A stretch of DNA of 64,000 nucleotides from Haemophilus_D parainfluenzae_AD (GTDB lineage: Bacteria; Pseudomonadota; Gammaproteobacteria; Enterobacterales; Pasteurellaceae). How positions within the stretch are numbered: position 1 is the first letter of the stretch; the number at the start of each line of letters is the position of its first letter. Location of the stretch: assembly GCF_001679325.1 (NCBI RefSeq), contig NZ_LZMX01000001.1. One strand, given 5' to 3'. The position numbers and the translations under genes are program-made. Positions 18,535 through 27,690 of the stretch are shown piece by piece. The notes below the pieces were generated by a model. The model was given only the letters and a program-made list of their open reading frames with translations. It was not told where the DNA came from and ran no database searches.

Positions 18535-18628
18535 AATCAACCGCACTTTGCGACAAAAGGACAGCTAAGCCGTTAAACTTTGCTGTCCTATTTGTATAGT
18601 AATTTAACTGTTTATCCATAAATAAACT

Positions 18629-19966
18629 ATGACAACAGAAAAACAACTTTGGGTGGGCTATTACCAACTCACTTATCTTAATCAACCTAATACCCTTTAT
18701 TTTGGCCACCTGATTGGTTTTGCCGAAAATCGCGATATTTTCCAACAAAGAATTGAAGACTATAAAACACATTATCAATGTAAACTGAGTAGCCAACTTG
18801 CCCCTTTACCTGCCACTACATGGTTTCAACGTCATGGCTATCAAGCCGCTGTTTGGTCAGCAGCACAACAATTAAAGGAACAAGAGCTTCGTTTTTTACT
18901 TGTACAACAAGAAACTCAACAAGGCACCCAATCCTATTTATCGCAAGAAAGTTTAACGATTTCGCCTCTGCAGTCGATATTTGAAACGCATTCATATCAC
19001 CCGCCCTATTTGCCGGAGGCATTAGTCAATCATCCGTTTTTTGCGCAACTAAATTCGCGGGAGAATCCAAAAGAAGGTTTGGTTTATCCAAATCCCGATT
19101 TCATCCCGAATCCCGATAGCTATCGTTATTATGCGGTTGTCGATGGGGTGAAATCTTTTATCTTGCCCCAGCTTTGTGAACGGGAAGGACAAACAGATTC
19201 TTTATATAAAGGCGATTTAAAAAATCGCATGGACACAAATGCACCTTATCTCACCCAGCTTACCGTCAATGATGAAGGCATCAGTGGGTTTACCCAAATT
19301 TTATTTACACAAGCCGAACAGGAATGGTTCGGTTGTTGGGATATCAATCCGGCCATCTTTATTCGCACTAAGCATTCCTTTGAGGAAGTACATTATCATT
19401 TGCGTAAATTTCTCCATCTCTATAAAGAAGAGACGGAGAAATGGTACTTTTTCCGATTCTATGACCCACAGGTATTGGTGGCTTATTTGCATCATATTGA
19501 ATATGACCCAACGCGCTTAGCTGCATTTTTCGGGTTTCGCAATGGAGAATGTATCATTGAGTATTTTGCGGCAAGAATAGCAAATCGGTTTTATATTTTT
19601 AATTTGAAAGAGTTACCACCCGAGACACAACCAAGTGCGGTCGCTTTTGATAATGAAATGGAACGCTTTTTAGAAGAATACGACAAACGCCAATTACTTG
19701 AAAAGCTACAGACAGAAATTATTCCAGCCGAATTTCCGGAACAAAAAATTGCAGAGGCAGATATTGATAAATATTTTAATCAGACTCTTGAATTAGGGTT
19801 TAAAATTGAAGGAAGTATAACCAATGTAGTGAAAACACTTTGTTATCTTTCTGGAGATTTGACGAAACTCAAAAGATATTGGCTTGAGCTTGAAAAAGAG
19901 TATGGCAATGACCTTACCGAAATTGAACTCGGTGAACTATTATGTGAAAAAATAAACCTTCGATGA
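18629..19966 (+). CDS. DUF4123 T6SS effector adaptor (chaperone)
   Basis: DUF4123 proteins (Tap/TEC) load a specific effector onto VgrG. The domain is clear at about residues 164-300: YYAVVDGVKSFILPQL, LYKGDL, APYLTQL, EEVHYHLRKFLHLY and FRFYDPQVLVAYL. The protein is 445 residues, longer than the common 250-330. It has an extra N-terminal domain of about 160 residues (starting LWVGYYQLTYLNQP) that I do not recognise, and a helical C-terminal part likely to hold the effector. It sits between vgrG and the effector, with 10-16 bases to the latter, the standard order for an adaptor-effector pair. Confidence 0.88.
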   Translation: MTTEKQLWVGYYQLTYLNQPNTLYFGHLIGFAENRDIFQQRIEDYKTHYQCKLSSQLAPLPATTWFQRHGYQAAVWSAAQQLKEQELRFLLVQQETQQGTQSYLSQESLTISPLQSIFETHSYHPPYLPEALVNHPFFAQLNSRENPKEGLVYPNPDFIPNPDSYRYYAVVDGVKSFILPQLCEREGQTDSLYKGDLKNRMDTNAPYLTQLTVNDEGISGFTQILFTQAEQEWFGCWDINPAIFIRTKHSFEEVHYHLRKFLHLYKEETEKWYFFRFYDPQVLVAYLHHIEYDPTRLAAFFGFRNGECIIEYFAARIANRFYIFNLKELPPETQPSAVAFDNEMERFLEEYDKRQLLEKLQTEIIPAEFPEQKIAEADIDKYFNQTLELGFKIEGSITNVVKTLCYLSGDLTKLKRYWLELEKEYGNDLTEIELGELLCEKINLR

Positions 19967-19982
19967 ATACTTAGGAATGACT

Positions 19983-22790
19983 ATGTCAACAAAGAAAACC
20001 GATGATCGTTTAGACCCCAATGCTAAGGCTGTAGGTCAGCCTCTTGCGTGTCAATTGGATATCGTGCCAATCTTCCCTGTGCGTTTTAGTATGAGTTCGA
20101 AAACGTTAAATAATGCAGCTAAAACAGGGTCTGTTCCACCAATGCCAACTGGAATTAGCGATAAGGAATATGATTTACGCCGTTTACGTCAAGGGTATTT
20201 ATATATTCTTGCCCGCGCAAAACACGTGGGAAATGCGACTGACGAAAAGAGGCGCTGGCTAATTTTTGAATATACGGTAGCCAAAGATGACAGCAATGCC
20301 CCAAAGCTTAATGGTTCGAGTGTTTCGCCTTATCACTTTACTCAATATGTCTGGACAGATGGTACGGCACGTGGCGAATGGAAAAAATTGCCACGTTCCT
20401 TTCCTTATGCTTATGTTCATGCGCAAGTCGGTTCCATCGAATGTGCTTATAGTGAAGTGCGTTGGGCACCGGAGATGTTCGAAACGTTAGAACGCGATCC
20501 GATTAAACGTGCTAAAGTCATGCAGAAGATTTCCCTAACGGGTGGCACGTCTGAGTTTATTTTCCCCGGTGCGTTACTGACAGAAAAAGTGGCAGATTTT
20601 AAAGCAGAAAAGTTAGTGCAGGATTTAGCGGATAGTTTTCGTCGTGCAACCGGATTGGGTTATAACAAGCAACATCAAGTGTTTGATAGTTGTTCGGCTA
20701 AAAAAACAGTGGTCATTGCCTTGTTTGATCGTATTGGCGACATTAAAGACGTCTCGGCTTATCATCAGCGGATTTTAGCAAATAACCTGAAAGAATTTTC
20801 CAACATTCTTTATCCGGTCACCACCGCCAAGGCAATTGAACAGATAGAACAACATGTGTTTAAAAACCCCAACTGGTTTAAGCGACTCATGAATTCCGAC
20901 CCATTAGATAAAGGAATGCGAGAGCAAATAAAAATCTATGCGAAAAAGTCACCGCTAATGGCAGAGCAAACCATGAAAAACTTGGCTGTGGCACAGTTTA
21001 ACTTGCTTAATCAAGTTGGCAACGGAACCCCTAATGAGCATATGAAATTTTTAGACGGCCTTTGTAAAGCCAATCAACAACAATTGGAAAAATTAGCCTC
21101 TATTGCGGACTATGCCATGGCATTTTATGGCACAGCGATGGCGGGGTTTGGTGATACGCCAAAGGGTATGGAATATCAGAAAAATACGCTTGTTACGGGA
21201 AGCTCATGGGGTGATAGCTTATCAAATCTACTTTCAGTTGGCGATAAACTTAATCAAATCACGAAGGAAACGGCAGCAAAACTTACAGTGAAAGCCTTGC
21301 GTTTTGAGGTGATGATTGAATCGGTAATGGCTGCACAGATGTTGCTGTGGAAAGAAGGCGTGAAAGAAGCCATTCCTTATTCACGTTTTTTAGCCGCTGC
21401 GGGGTTAAAATTACAGACTATTTCCCATGCACATGTGGGTAGCATTAATGTGGGCGCAGATATTGTGAATAAGCAAATGCGCACTTTGATTAAGAATGCT
21501 AAGGCACTTTTTGAAGGCTTAAGTGCCTCGCATTATCAGGCGGAACTCACTAAAGGCATCCGTCTTGGCTCGTCCCATTACATTAATATGAACGTGCATG
21601 TAGTAGTAAAAAATGAATATAATCCGGCACTACGGGTGGTGAAAGTCACCGAATCGGTTGGCACCTTTTTTGCAGGCGGTGCGTTAATCGTGAACTTACG
21701 TGAATGGGCAAAATATAAGGAAGACAATTCCGGTTCCTTATCGGCATGGTTTTTACATCCGGCCGTTCGTTTGGCGAATGATTTTGCCGCTTTGGTAGCA
21801 AGTTTTGAGCGAAGCAGCGGCTTTGGTACGAAGGCGTTGGGGACATTTTATAACCGTTTAGATAAAGCGGCGGTGAAACAAATTCAAGCATTGACCGGGT
21901 TTAAAGAACCGATTGGGATAAAAGCCGCAGCCGGTAGAGGGACACAAATAGCCAAGCATCTGACACTGCAAAATGCGGGGCGGTTTGCTAATGTATTAGG
22001 CGTGGTTATCGCCTTGGCACAGGCACAGCAAGCTGTACGCACCGGCGACACCGCCGCACGTAATTCGGCGATTTTGGCAGGTATGGCGGAAATCAGCTTC
22101 TTTATTTCCACCTTTGCCTACACCGGCACGTTCGTCGGTATCGGGGTGGTATTGGCAATTGGTGCAATCTTAACTTCACTGGTGGCAGATAATGAATTTG
22201 AGAAATGGGTGAGAACCGGGTTCTGGGGGAATTCGGGGGATTATTGGGGAAAAAGAAGACCTGAAGAGTTAAAAGAGCAACTAGCAACAGCTAAAAAACT
22301 GGCCTCTACACAGCAAGACAGCGAAACTAAAAAACTTAAAACCTTCTTTGAGCAAGAAATGGATGGTTTTTATAACCTGATCTGGGGCATTGGCATTGAT
22401 ACGACCCTAGCAAATCAATATCAGTTGAAGGTCTATTGTCCAGCGTTTAAAGACAGAAGCAGTGCAGATAAATTAACGATAGAAATCAGTATTGAAGATT
22501 ATGACAATATCGATCCGATGATGGGAGGAGGCGTACCGGCACCGGTATCGATACCGACCAATAAGGTGAGAAAACAGTTTTTATCACAGGGAGAAATTTT
22601 AATTGATATGACACAGATTAATATATTGAAAAGCTACCGTTACACAACAAATACGAAAGGAAGTGATATGCTCAATACCTTAACTGTCACGATAAAACAT
22701 CCGAAATTAGGCGAAGATGTTTCCACCTGGTGGCGTAAAACTCATGCTGATTATTTTGAAAGTCAAATAACTTATGTGGGAGCCAAGTAA
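19983..22790 (+). CDS. Large T6SS effector, VasX-N type, probably pore-forming
   Basis: This 935-residue protein begins with the toxin VasX N-terminal type region (the T6SS effector BTH_I2691-like family): DIVPIFPVRFSMS followed by YDLRRLRQGYLYIL in residues 20-75. The centre is helical. Hydrophobic stretches lie at about residues 556-572 and 665-680, and a long one at about 698-737 (SFFISTFAYTGTFVGIGVV and onward) could form a membrane hairpin, as in colicin-like pore formers. A beta-rich tail follows. The ATG at 19983 is preferred over 19977 because AGGA lies 6 bases before it. Downstream, with no gap, is a small membrane protein, as expected for an immunity protein against a membrane-acting toxin. 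Toxicity and target are inferred. Confidence 0.82.
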   Translation: MSTKKTDDRLDPNAKAVGQPLACQLDIVPIFPVRFSMSSKTLNNAAKTGSVPPMPTGISDKEYDLRRLRQGYLYILARAKHVGNATDEKRRWLIFEYTVAKDDSNAPKLNGSSVSPYHFTQYVWTDGTARGEWKKLPRSFPYAYVHAQVGSIECAYSEVRWAPEMFETLERDPIKRAKVMQKISLTGGTSEFIFPGALLTEKVADFKAEKLVQDLADSFRRATGLGYNKQHQVFDSCSAKKTVVIALFDRIGDIKDVSAYHQRILANNLKEFSNILYPVTTAKAIEQIEQHVFKNPNWFKRLMNSDPLDKGMREQIKIYAKKSPLMAEQTMKNLAVAQFNLLNQVGNGTPNEHMKFLDGLCKANQQQLEKLASIADYAMAFYGTAMAGFGDTPKGMEYQKNTLVTGSSWGDSLSNLLSVGDKLNQITKETAAKLTVKALRFEVMIESVMAAQMLLWKEGVKEAIPYSRFLAAAGLKLQTISHAHVGSINVGADIVNKQMRTLIKNAKALFEGLSASHYQAELTKGIRLGSSHYINMNVHVVVKNEYNPALRVVKVTESVGTFFAGGALIVNLREWAKYKEDNSGSLSAWFLHPAVRLANDFAALVASFERSSGFGTKALGTFYNRLDKAAVKQIQALTGFKEPIGIKAAAGRGTQIAKHLTLQNAGRFANVLGVVIALAQAQQAVRTGDTAARNSAILAGMAEISFFISTFAYTGTFVGIGVVLAIGAILTSLVADNEFEKWVRTGFWGNSGDYWGKRRPEELKEQLATAKKLASTQQDSETKKLKTFFEQEMDGFYNLIWGIGIDTTLANQYQLKVYCPAFKDRSSADKLTIEISIEDYDNIDPMMGGGVPAPVSIPTNKVRKQFLSQGEILIDMTQINILKSYRYTTNTKGSDMLNTLTVTIKHPKLGEDVSTWWRKTHADYFESQITYVGAK

Positions 22791-23645
22791 ATGTGCATAT
22801 CCAACTATAATCCTGATGTGATTGCCCGCAATGTGAAACAGCTGGGCAATGGTGTCATTGAAGTCCGCCGTTATAACGACGGGCATATTAGAGCCGATCT
22901 CTCTTGGGTGTGGTTTTTATGTACGATCGGCTTTATGCTTTATGACTATTTTACGACTCAAAGTATGTTTCAGGAAATATTATGGGTGATAGATCCCATG
23001 ATTAGTATAAAAGATACGTTTCATTTCTATGAAGATCCTAATAATTTAGGTTATACAATGGCTGGTACAAATTTTAGTGAGTTTGCTGAAGGAATGTTAA
23101 GAAAACACAAAGCTAGTTTCTACTGGGGCTGGTTCTATATCCTCTTCCCCCTATTCTGGTTCTTTATGGTTGCTTCCCCGAAATGGCGTCCAGTGCGCTT
23201 TGATGCCAAACGGCGTTTAGTCTATTTTTGGTCGTGGGGTCAGCTTTATATTATGCACTATCCTAAATCCGTACAACGAGATCGGGAACAGTTGCTCAGC
23301 TTTTTAAGCCCGGAATATTTTACCCCGTGGATCCGCCCAAAACACTTTGGCAGTTTGGTATTTAACATCCCTCACGAAAACCCTGATAAAAAATCCGCCT
23401 GCCGCGTACCACTCGGCATTTATCGGCCAGCGTGCGAATATCAAAATCATGCCTTACTGAACTTTATTTTGGATTATTTAGGCAGCGAAAACCCCGATGA
23501 AGAATACGGTAAGTTCTTTAAAAAAGAAAAACGCATCACCAGTGACTACTTCAACTGGTTCTATCAATTTAGCCTCTTCCCACAAATCGGCTACAACGAA
23601 AAGAAAATTGAAGCACGCATTCAGGCGTGGCTGGATAAGCATTAA
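22791..23645 (+). CDS. Two-helix membrane protein, probable effector immunity
   Basis: This 284-residue protein starts at the base after the effector stop codon, so the two are co-translated. Two hydrophobic segments are visible: LSWVWFLCTIGFMLYDYF (about residues 40-57) and a Trp/Phe-rich one with YWGWFYILFPLFWFF (about 107-125). Next comes a basic turn (FDAKRRLVYF) and a long soluble C-terminal part containing IPHENP and GIYRPACEYQNH. I do not recognise a named family. Position, membrane topology and related copies downstream suggest it protects the producer from the preceding effector. Two relatives lie in the window: a broken copy at 23768-24639 and a divergent one at 27691-28806. Confidence 0.7.
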   Translation: MCISNYNPDVIARNVKQLGNGVIEVRRYNDGHIRADLSWVWFLCTIGFMLYDYFTTQSMFQEILWVIDPMISIKDTFHFYEDPNNLGYTMAGTNFSEFAEGMLRKHKASFYWGWFYILFPLFWFFMVASPKWRPVRFDAKRRLVYFWSWGQLYIMHYPKSVQRDREQLLSFLSPEYFTPWIRPKHFGSLVFNIPHENPDKKSACRVPLGIYRPACEYQNHALLNFILDYLGSENPDEEYGKFFKKEKRITSDYFNWFYQFSLFPQIGYNEKKIEARIQAWLDKH

Positions 23646-23660
23646 AAATGCTGAAAATGT

Positions 23661-23704
23661 TGACCGCACTTTAGAGATGAGAAGCTAAAGTGCGGTTGTT
23701 TTTA
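23661..23704 (+). terminator. Uptake-signal-paired terminator after immunity gene
   Basis: A 12-bp perfect stem (ACCGCACTTTAG at 23663-23674, complement at 23685-23696) made of two inverted uptake signals is followed by a T-rich run. A partial copy of the same hairpin follows the second immunity copy. Confidence 0.85.
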
Positions 23705-23767
23705 GCATGATTTTTTATAAACTAAGTACCTTATAAAAATATGTCATTTATAGAAGAATCAAGACCA

Positions 23768-24639
23768 ATGAATACACCAAATTACACACCGGATATGGTG
23801 GCACGCAATGTGAAACAACGGGGTAACGGCGTGATTGAAATTGCCCGTTACAATGAGGGACACATGAAAGCCAATATGGCATGGCCGTGGTTCTTAATTG
23901 TGGCAGGCATGACCTTATATGATATTTATTTTCAACAAGGAATGTTTAACGATATTCAGTGGGCTATTTCCGTTGATTGGGCGCTAGATCGAGGGTGGAC
24001 TAGACATATAGCTACAATAACTGAATTGGGAAAAGAGATCCCACAAAATTACTATGCAGACTATAAAGCAGAAATGATTGCCATGCATGGAGACAGTTTT
24101 TATTGGGGCTGGTTCTATATCCTTTTCCCACTTTTCTGGTTCTGTTTACTGATTTCACCTAATTGGCGCCCGTTGCGTATTGATAGCAAACGTCGCTTAA
24201 TTTATTTTTGGGGAGCTAGGGCAAGTTTTACATTGCACAATACCCGATACATTTAAAAGATAATCCCGATGGCCTATGCTGTTTTTTAGAAGCGGAAATG
24301 TTTAAATCTTGGATGCACCGTGAAGCCATGGGCAGCTTGATTCTCCATATCCCTCATGAAAATCCGGAAATTCAAAAGAAAGTCGCCGTGCCGATAGGCA
24401 CATACCGCCCGGTATGCGAATATCAAAATTACCTATTGCGGGATTTTCTGTTGGATTACATGTGTAGTGATGATGGCGACAAAGAATATGTCCATTACTT
24501 CAAGAAAGAGAAACGCATTTGGTTAGACTATTTGGGGTGGTTCTATCGTTTTAGTCTCTTTCCCGCACGGGGTTATAACGAAAAGAAAACCGAAGCTAAG
24601 ATTCAAGCCTGGCTTGAAAAATATGGTGATGGGCAGTAA
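23768..24639 (+). pseudogene. Frameshifted second copy of the immunity-type gene
   Basis: This is a close paralogue of the preceding gene (MNTPNYTPDMVARNVKQRGNG against MCISNYNPDVIARNVKQLGNG), broken in the middle. The frame that starts at 23768 runs to a stop at 24254-24256. Homology resumes in the -1 frame from about 24220 (GKFYIAQYP, matching GQLYIMHYP) and continues to the natural end at 24639. The switch lies at CTAGGGCAAG (24216-24225) and is explained by loss of one G from a run of four. The rest of the second frame is free of stops, so the break looks recent. An in-frame ATG 27 bases upstream is possible, but the sibling's start favours 23768. Confidence 0.8.
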
Positions 24640-24656
24640 AAACATCTAGAAATCTA

Positions 24657-24687
24657 ACCGCACTTTAGAGATGACACTTTAAAGTGC
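24657..24687 (+). other. Truncated terminator hairpin after pseudogene
   Basis: The sequence ACCGCACTTTAGAGATGA repeats the start of the hairpin found after the intact copy at 23663. The returning arm reads only TTTAAAGTGC before it changes at about 24688 into sequence resembling the end of an IS3-family element. The arm therefore seems to have been cut by an insertion. Confidence 0.55.
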
Positions 24688-24850
24688 TCTACTCCCCAAA
24701 ACTTGGACAGATAACTAAACCGAAAGTCGAGCGTCTATGGGTTTCAAAGGCAATAACCTCCTGATTGACTTAGCTCATCATCAGCAAGAGATATAGCTTC
24801 TCCGCACCTCCCCGAAATTCGGTCACCCACTTTTCATTAAGCTTTGTCGC
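24688..24850 (-). mobile_element. Relic of an IS3-family (IS150-like) element
   Basis: Read on the minus strand, bases 24850 to about 24690 give a conceptual peptide with LNEKWVTEF, GGAEKLYL, a stop, then VNQEVIAFETHRRSTFGLV. This follows the core of IS3-family OrfB transposases (N-KWVTDVTEF ... KLYLSP..D..N.EIIA). The TDVTEF part is shortened to TEF, removing the first DDE aspartate, and an in-frame TAA is present. The left edge (CTCCCCAAAACTTGGACA) resembles the terminal inverted repeats of IS150-group elements. Only this fragment remains; no second end or target duplication is visible. It cannot encode an active transposase. Confidence 0.65.
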
Positions 24851-24873
24851 AGTAAAATTGTGCGTTAATAAAT

Positions 24874-27555
24874 TCAGTACCACATTGATCTTATATCTTC
24901 AAAAAGCCAAGTCGTATAAAATTGCATATGATTCTGACCATCATAATGATAATAGGTGTAAGGTTCGCCCATATAGCCTTGATAAAATTTATTATATTTT
25001 TGTTTTAATAGGATATAAGTCTTATTCATTTCCCATTCTGCAGTATCAGTCGGTGACTTATAATTTTTCTCTAAAGAGATTAATCTTTTTTCCAAATTTT
25101 CATCACTATTACTTGCTTCAATGACAAATTTCTTATATTCCTCTTGATATTGCACTCGCATAAAATTATAAGCTAAGAACTGATCTGCCAAATATTTTAC
25201 CTCAGGGTCAGTAATCTTTAAATCTTCAATTTCATTTTTCATTCTTTTTAAATGATGAATATAATCATCAAATAAAACGATTAAAGGTGATGTATCATCA
25301 CCTAAATAAAACTCTGTAAGTTTATTTTTTAATTGAGCACTTTTTTGTAGGTTAGTAGACTCTACTTGATAAAAATAATTAACCAGTTTTTTATAATCTT
25401 TCTTTCCTGAAGCTAGGATGTTTTCACTAATAGCAATCGGCTCGGTTGGAACTATGCCATATTGTTCTTGATTATCATGTTGGCGTTGTGCATATATTAC
25501 AGAATCATGACCATCTCGGTTCACAATAATGTTTCGATCGTGATAAATATTGGTAAAGTCATTTTGTTCTATACGAAAACTCTCGCTGGGAAAAGTGCTA
25601 CTAATAATTTGTTTATTTTCAACTACATCCCATACTCCCCAAAGTTCATTTTTCTTCACAGAAAAGAATCGACTTTCCTCCTTTTCTGATTCTCCAAAAT
25701 AATCACCATTATTTAAAGAATAGACCTGGTCATAATCAATCGGAATAATACTCTCCCCTTTCAGATTAATCATGCCAGATTTCTTATCTATACGAACTAA
25801 ATACTGATTAGTATTATGCATTTCAAGATCATCATATTGTGCCGCAATAATCACTTCACCAGTTGGGGCAATGAGCCCCCATTTATCTTTTTGTTTGAAC
25901 CGAAATACCTGATATTGCTCAACAAAATCCAAGTCCTGATACTCAAAAGGTAATACTGCCTGTCCGGCATAATCAATAATTCCTACCATTCCGCCTTGTT
26001 TGGCAATAATTGCTCCATTCGGGAAAAATTCTTTTAATTTATCATTATTGAGCATTTTTATTTTATTACTTTCATAGGTAAAGTCTGTTATTGGTTTACC
26101 GGTGAGTGAGAATAATGCTATTTTTTCCCCTTTAGTTGCTATCATAATTGGGGCAAAATAATCTTCATAGAGGTTTTTATAGATAGGCTCAAAAATCACT
26201 TTTCCTGCAACACTATATATTCCGTAAAGATTGTCGAACGTGGTAACATTAATTTCATCATATGAATTATAAGATATACTCTGGAACTTTGCAGGAATAA
26301 GTTCTTTCAAATCACTATTTAACATCCCAAAATTATCAATAAGACGGGTTTCAATTAACGTCGAATTATTTTGAGTTTTTATAGCATTGAACTCTGTATA
26401 TTTATAATCCAACACCATATTTCCATTAAGATCAATCAATGCGCTCTCATAGTTTTCAAAAGATGACAAATTTTTTCCTTTAGAAATTTGAATGTATTGA
26501 TCTTCAATAAATTTTACCTTAAGTAGATGATCAAAAAGTTTCTTACCTGATTTTGTCCATACAGAATATTGTTTATTCTTATCATTAATTACTGACATGA
26601 CTTGACTATCCTTTGACAATCCATCGACGACTTGATAGTCCTTCGGCAGCACAATTAATTTTCCATCCAATGAGTAGAATTGCCGTTCTCCGCTTTTCCA
26701 CCGTCCAGCAATAAGAAGTCCACCATCTAATGAAAACTCATCTTCTGAAATGACTGGAATAATCTCACGATTATTTTTCACTATGCCATATTTTTGGTCT
26801 TTCTGAACTTGAATATAACCTTCATCAAGGAGAGAATATTGATCATATAACTCTGCATCTAATACAATTTCACCTCGTTGATTAACTACAACACGAGATA
26901 TTACCTCATCGGTTTTGAGATCGCGTTCGATTAATTCAACATACCCTTTACCCACATAGCCTGCCTCTTGATATTTAAAAGGTACAACAACCTCCTTTGT
27001 TTCAATATTAATTGCTCCCCAGTTAGCCTGTACATCTAAAAAATAAACAACGGGATAAAAATAATTTACTTCCGGCTTTGATGAAATATTAAGATAGTGA
27101 CGTACCGGGTCTGGTAAGGCATTTTCTGAATAATATAAGTAAGAGCTATAATTAGGCCCCGTATGAAGAATACCCATATCTTTATATTTCGGCTCAACCA
27201 CTACCTGACCTTGGTTATCTAATATCCCAATATGATTATTTTTTACCCCATACCAATACCCTTTTTCATAAGGCTCTAACTGACTATAGTTTAAACCATG
27301 GGCCTTGCGATATAGTTCATTTTCGATATCCGCCAGTTTGGAAATCAAAGGATTTCTGCATTCTTCAATGAGTTTCTTTTGTTGAGAGATCCTAGGTGCT
27401 TGTAACTGATGACACTGTTCAAACTGAGTAAGTACATCGGCTTTTTGTTGATCCAGTGACGGTTCAGCTGTGGTATTCGAAATGAAGTTTGTATCACAGG
27501 CAACAAGACAAAAGCAAAAGAGAGAAAGAGATAATTTAGTAATGATATGTTTCAT
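24874..27555 (-). CDS. Large WG-repeat lipoprotein, function unknown
   Basis: This 893-residue protein has a clear lipoprotein signal: a basic start, a hydrophobic core and an LVAC lipobox with Cys20. From about residue 100 to 640 it is built of WG-type repeats, such as YWYGVKNNHIGILDNQGQ, KYGIVKNNREIIP, KWGLIAPTGEVIIAAQYDDL and ELWGVWDVVENK. In each, a short strand is followed by EP.Y or A.YD and a turn. The last 200 residues are helical, with no known motif. WG-repeat proteins form beta-propeller-like or solenoid surfaces of unclear role. It lies on the opposite strand between immunity-type copies. It may be envelope-located and linked to T6SS protection or interaction, but nothing in the sequence proves this. 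Confidence 0.75.
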   Translation of the reverse strand: MKHIITKLSLSLFCFCLVACDTNFISNTTAEPSLDQQKADVLTQFEQCHQLQAPRISQQKKLIEECRNPLISKLADIENELYRKAHGLNYSQLEPYEKGYWYGVKNNHIGILDNQGQVVVEPKYKDMGILHTGPNYSSYLYYSENALPDPVRHYLNISSKPEVNYFYPVVYFLDVQANWGAINIETKEVVVPFKYQEAGYVGKGYVELIERDLKTDEVISRVVVNQRGEIVLDAELYDQYSLLDEGYIQVQKDQKYGIVKNNREIIPVISEDEFSLDGGLLIAGRWKSGERQFYSLDGKLIVLPKDYQVVDGLSKDSQVMSVINDKNKQYSVWTKSGKKLFDHLLKVKFIEDQYIQISKGKNLSSFENYESALIDLNGNMVLDYKYTEFNAIKTQNNSTLIETRLIDNFGMLNSDLKELIPAKFQSISYNSYDEINVTTFDNLYGIYSVAGKVIFEPIYKNLYEDYFAPIMIATKGEKIALFSLTGKPITDFTYESNKIKMLNNDKLKEFFPNGAIIAKQGGMVGIIDYAGQAVLPFEYQDLDFVEQYQVFRFKQKDKWGLIAPTGEVIIAAQYDDLEMHNTNQYLVRIDKKSGMINLKGESIIPIDYDQVYSLNNGDYFGESEKEESRFFSVKKNELWGVWDVVENKQIISSTFPSESFRIEQNDFTNIYHDRNIIVNRDGHDSVIYAQRQHDNQEQYGIVPTEPIAISENILASGKKDYKKLVNYFYQVESTNLQKSAQLKNKLTEFYLGDDTSPLIVLFDDYIHHLKRMKNEIEDLKITDPEVKYLADQFLAYNFMRVQYQEEYKKFVIEASNSDENLEKRLISLEKNYKSPTDTAEWEMNKTYILLKQKYNKFYQGYMGEPYTYYHYDGQNHMQFYTTWLFEDIRSMWY

Positions 27556-27690
27556 GTTAATATTAAAAGAAGATATAAACAGTTTGAGTTTATCATAATA
27601 GACAACTACTTAAGGAAAAATTTACACATTTTTAACCGCACTTTTATACGGCAGTGATAAACTTAACGCATTACTTTTTGAGGAAAATGG
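27556..27690. promoter_or_regulatory. Divergent spacer, WG lipoprotein / 371-residue gene
   Basis: This 135-base spacer between divergent genes should hold both promoters. It carries one uptake signal (ACCGCACTT at about 27635-27643) and, just before 27691, a usable RBS (GAGG at about 27680). No operator is recognised. Confidence 0.35.

Noticed and set aside
18558..18589. Terminator between vgrG and the adaptor gene (AGGACAGC / GCTGTCCT)
   Set aside because: The 8-bp stem has a 16-base loop and no T-tract, so it is not convincing; the genes are probably co-transcribed.
24203..24256. Programmed -1 frameshift to make a full-length protein
   Set aside because: There is no slippery heptamer (X XXY YYZ) or strong downstream structure at GGGCAAG, and the sibling gene is one continuous frame; simple base loss is more likely.
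24298..24639. A separate small gene of 113 residues
   Set aside because: It aligns with the C-terminal half of the immunity-type protein, lacks its own RBS, and the matching N-terminal half lies directly upstream in another frame.
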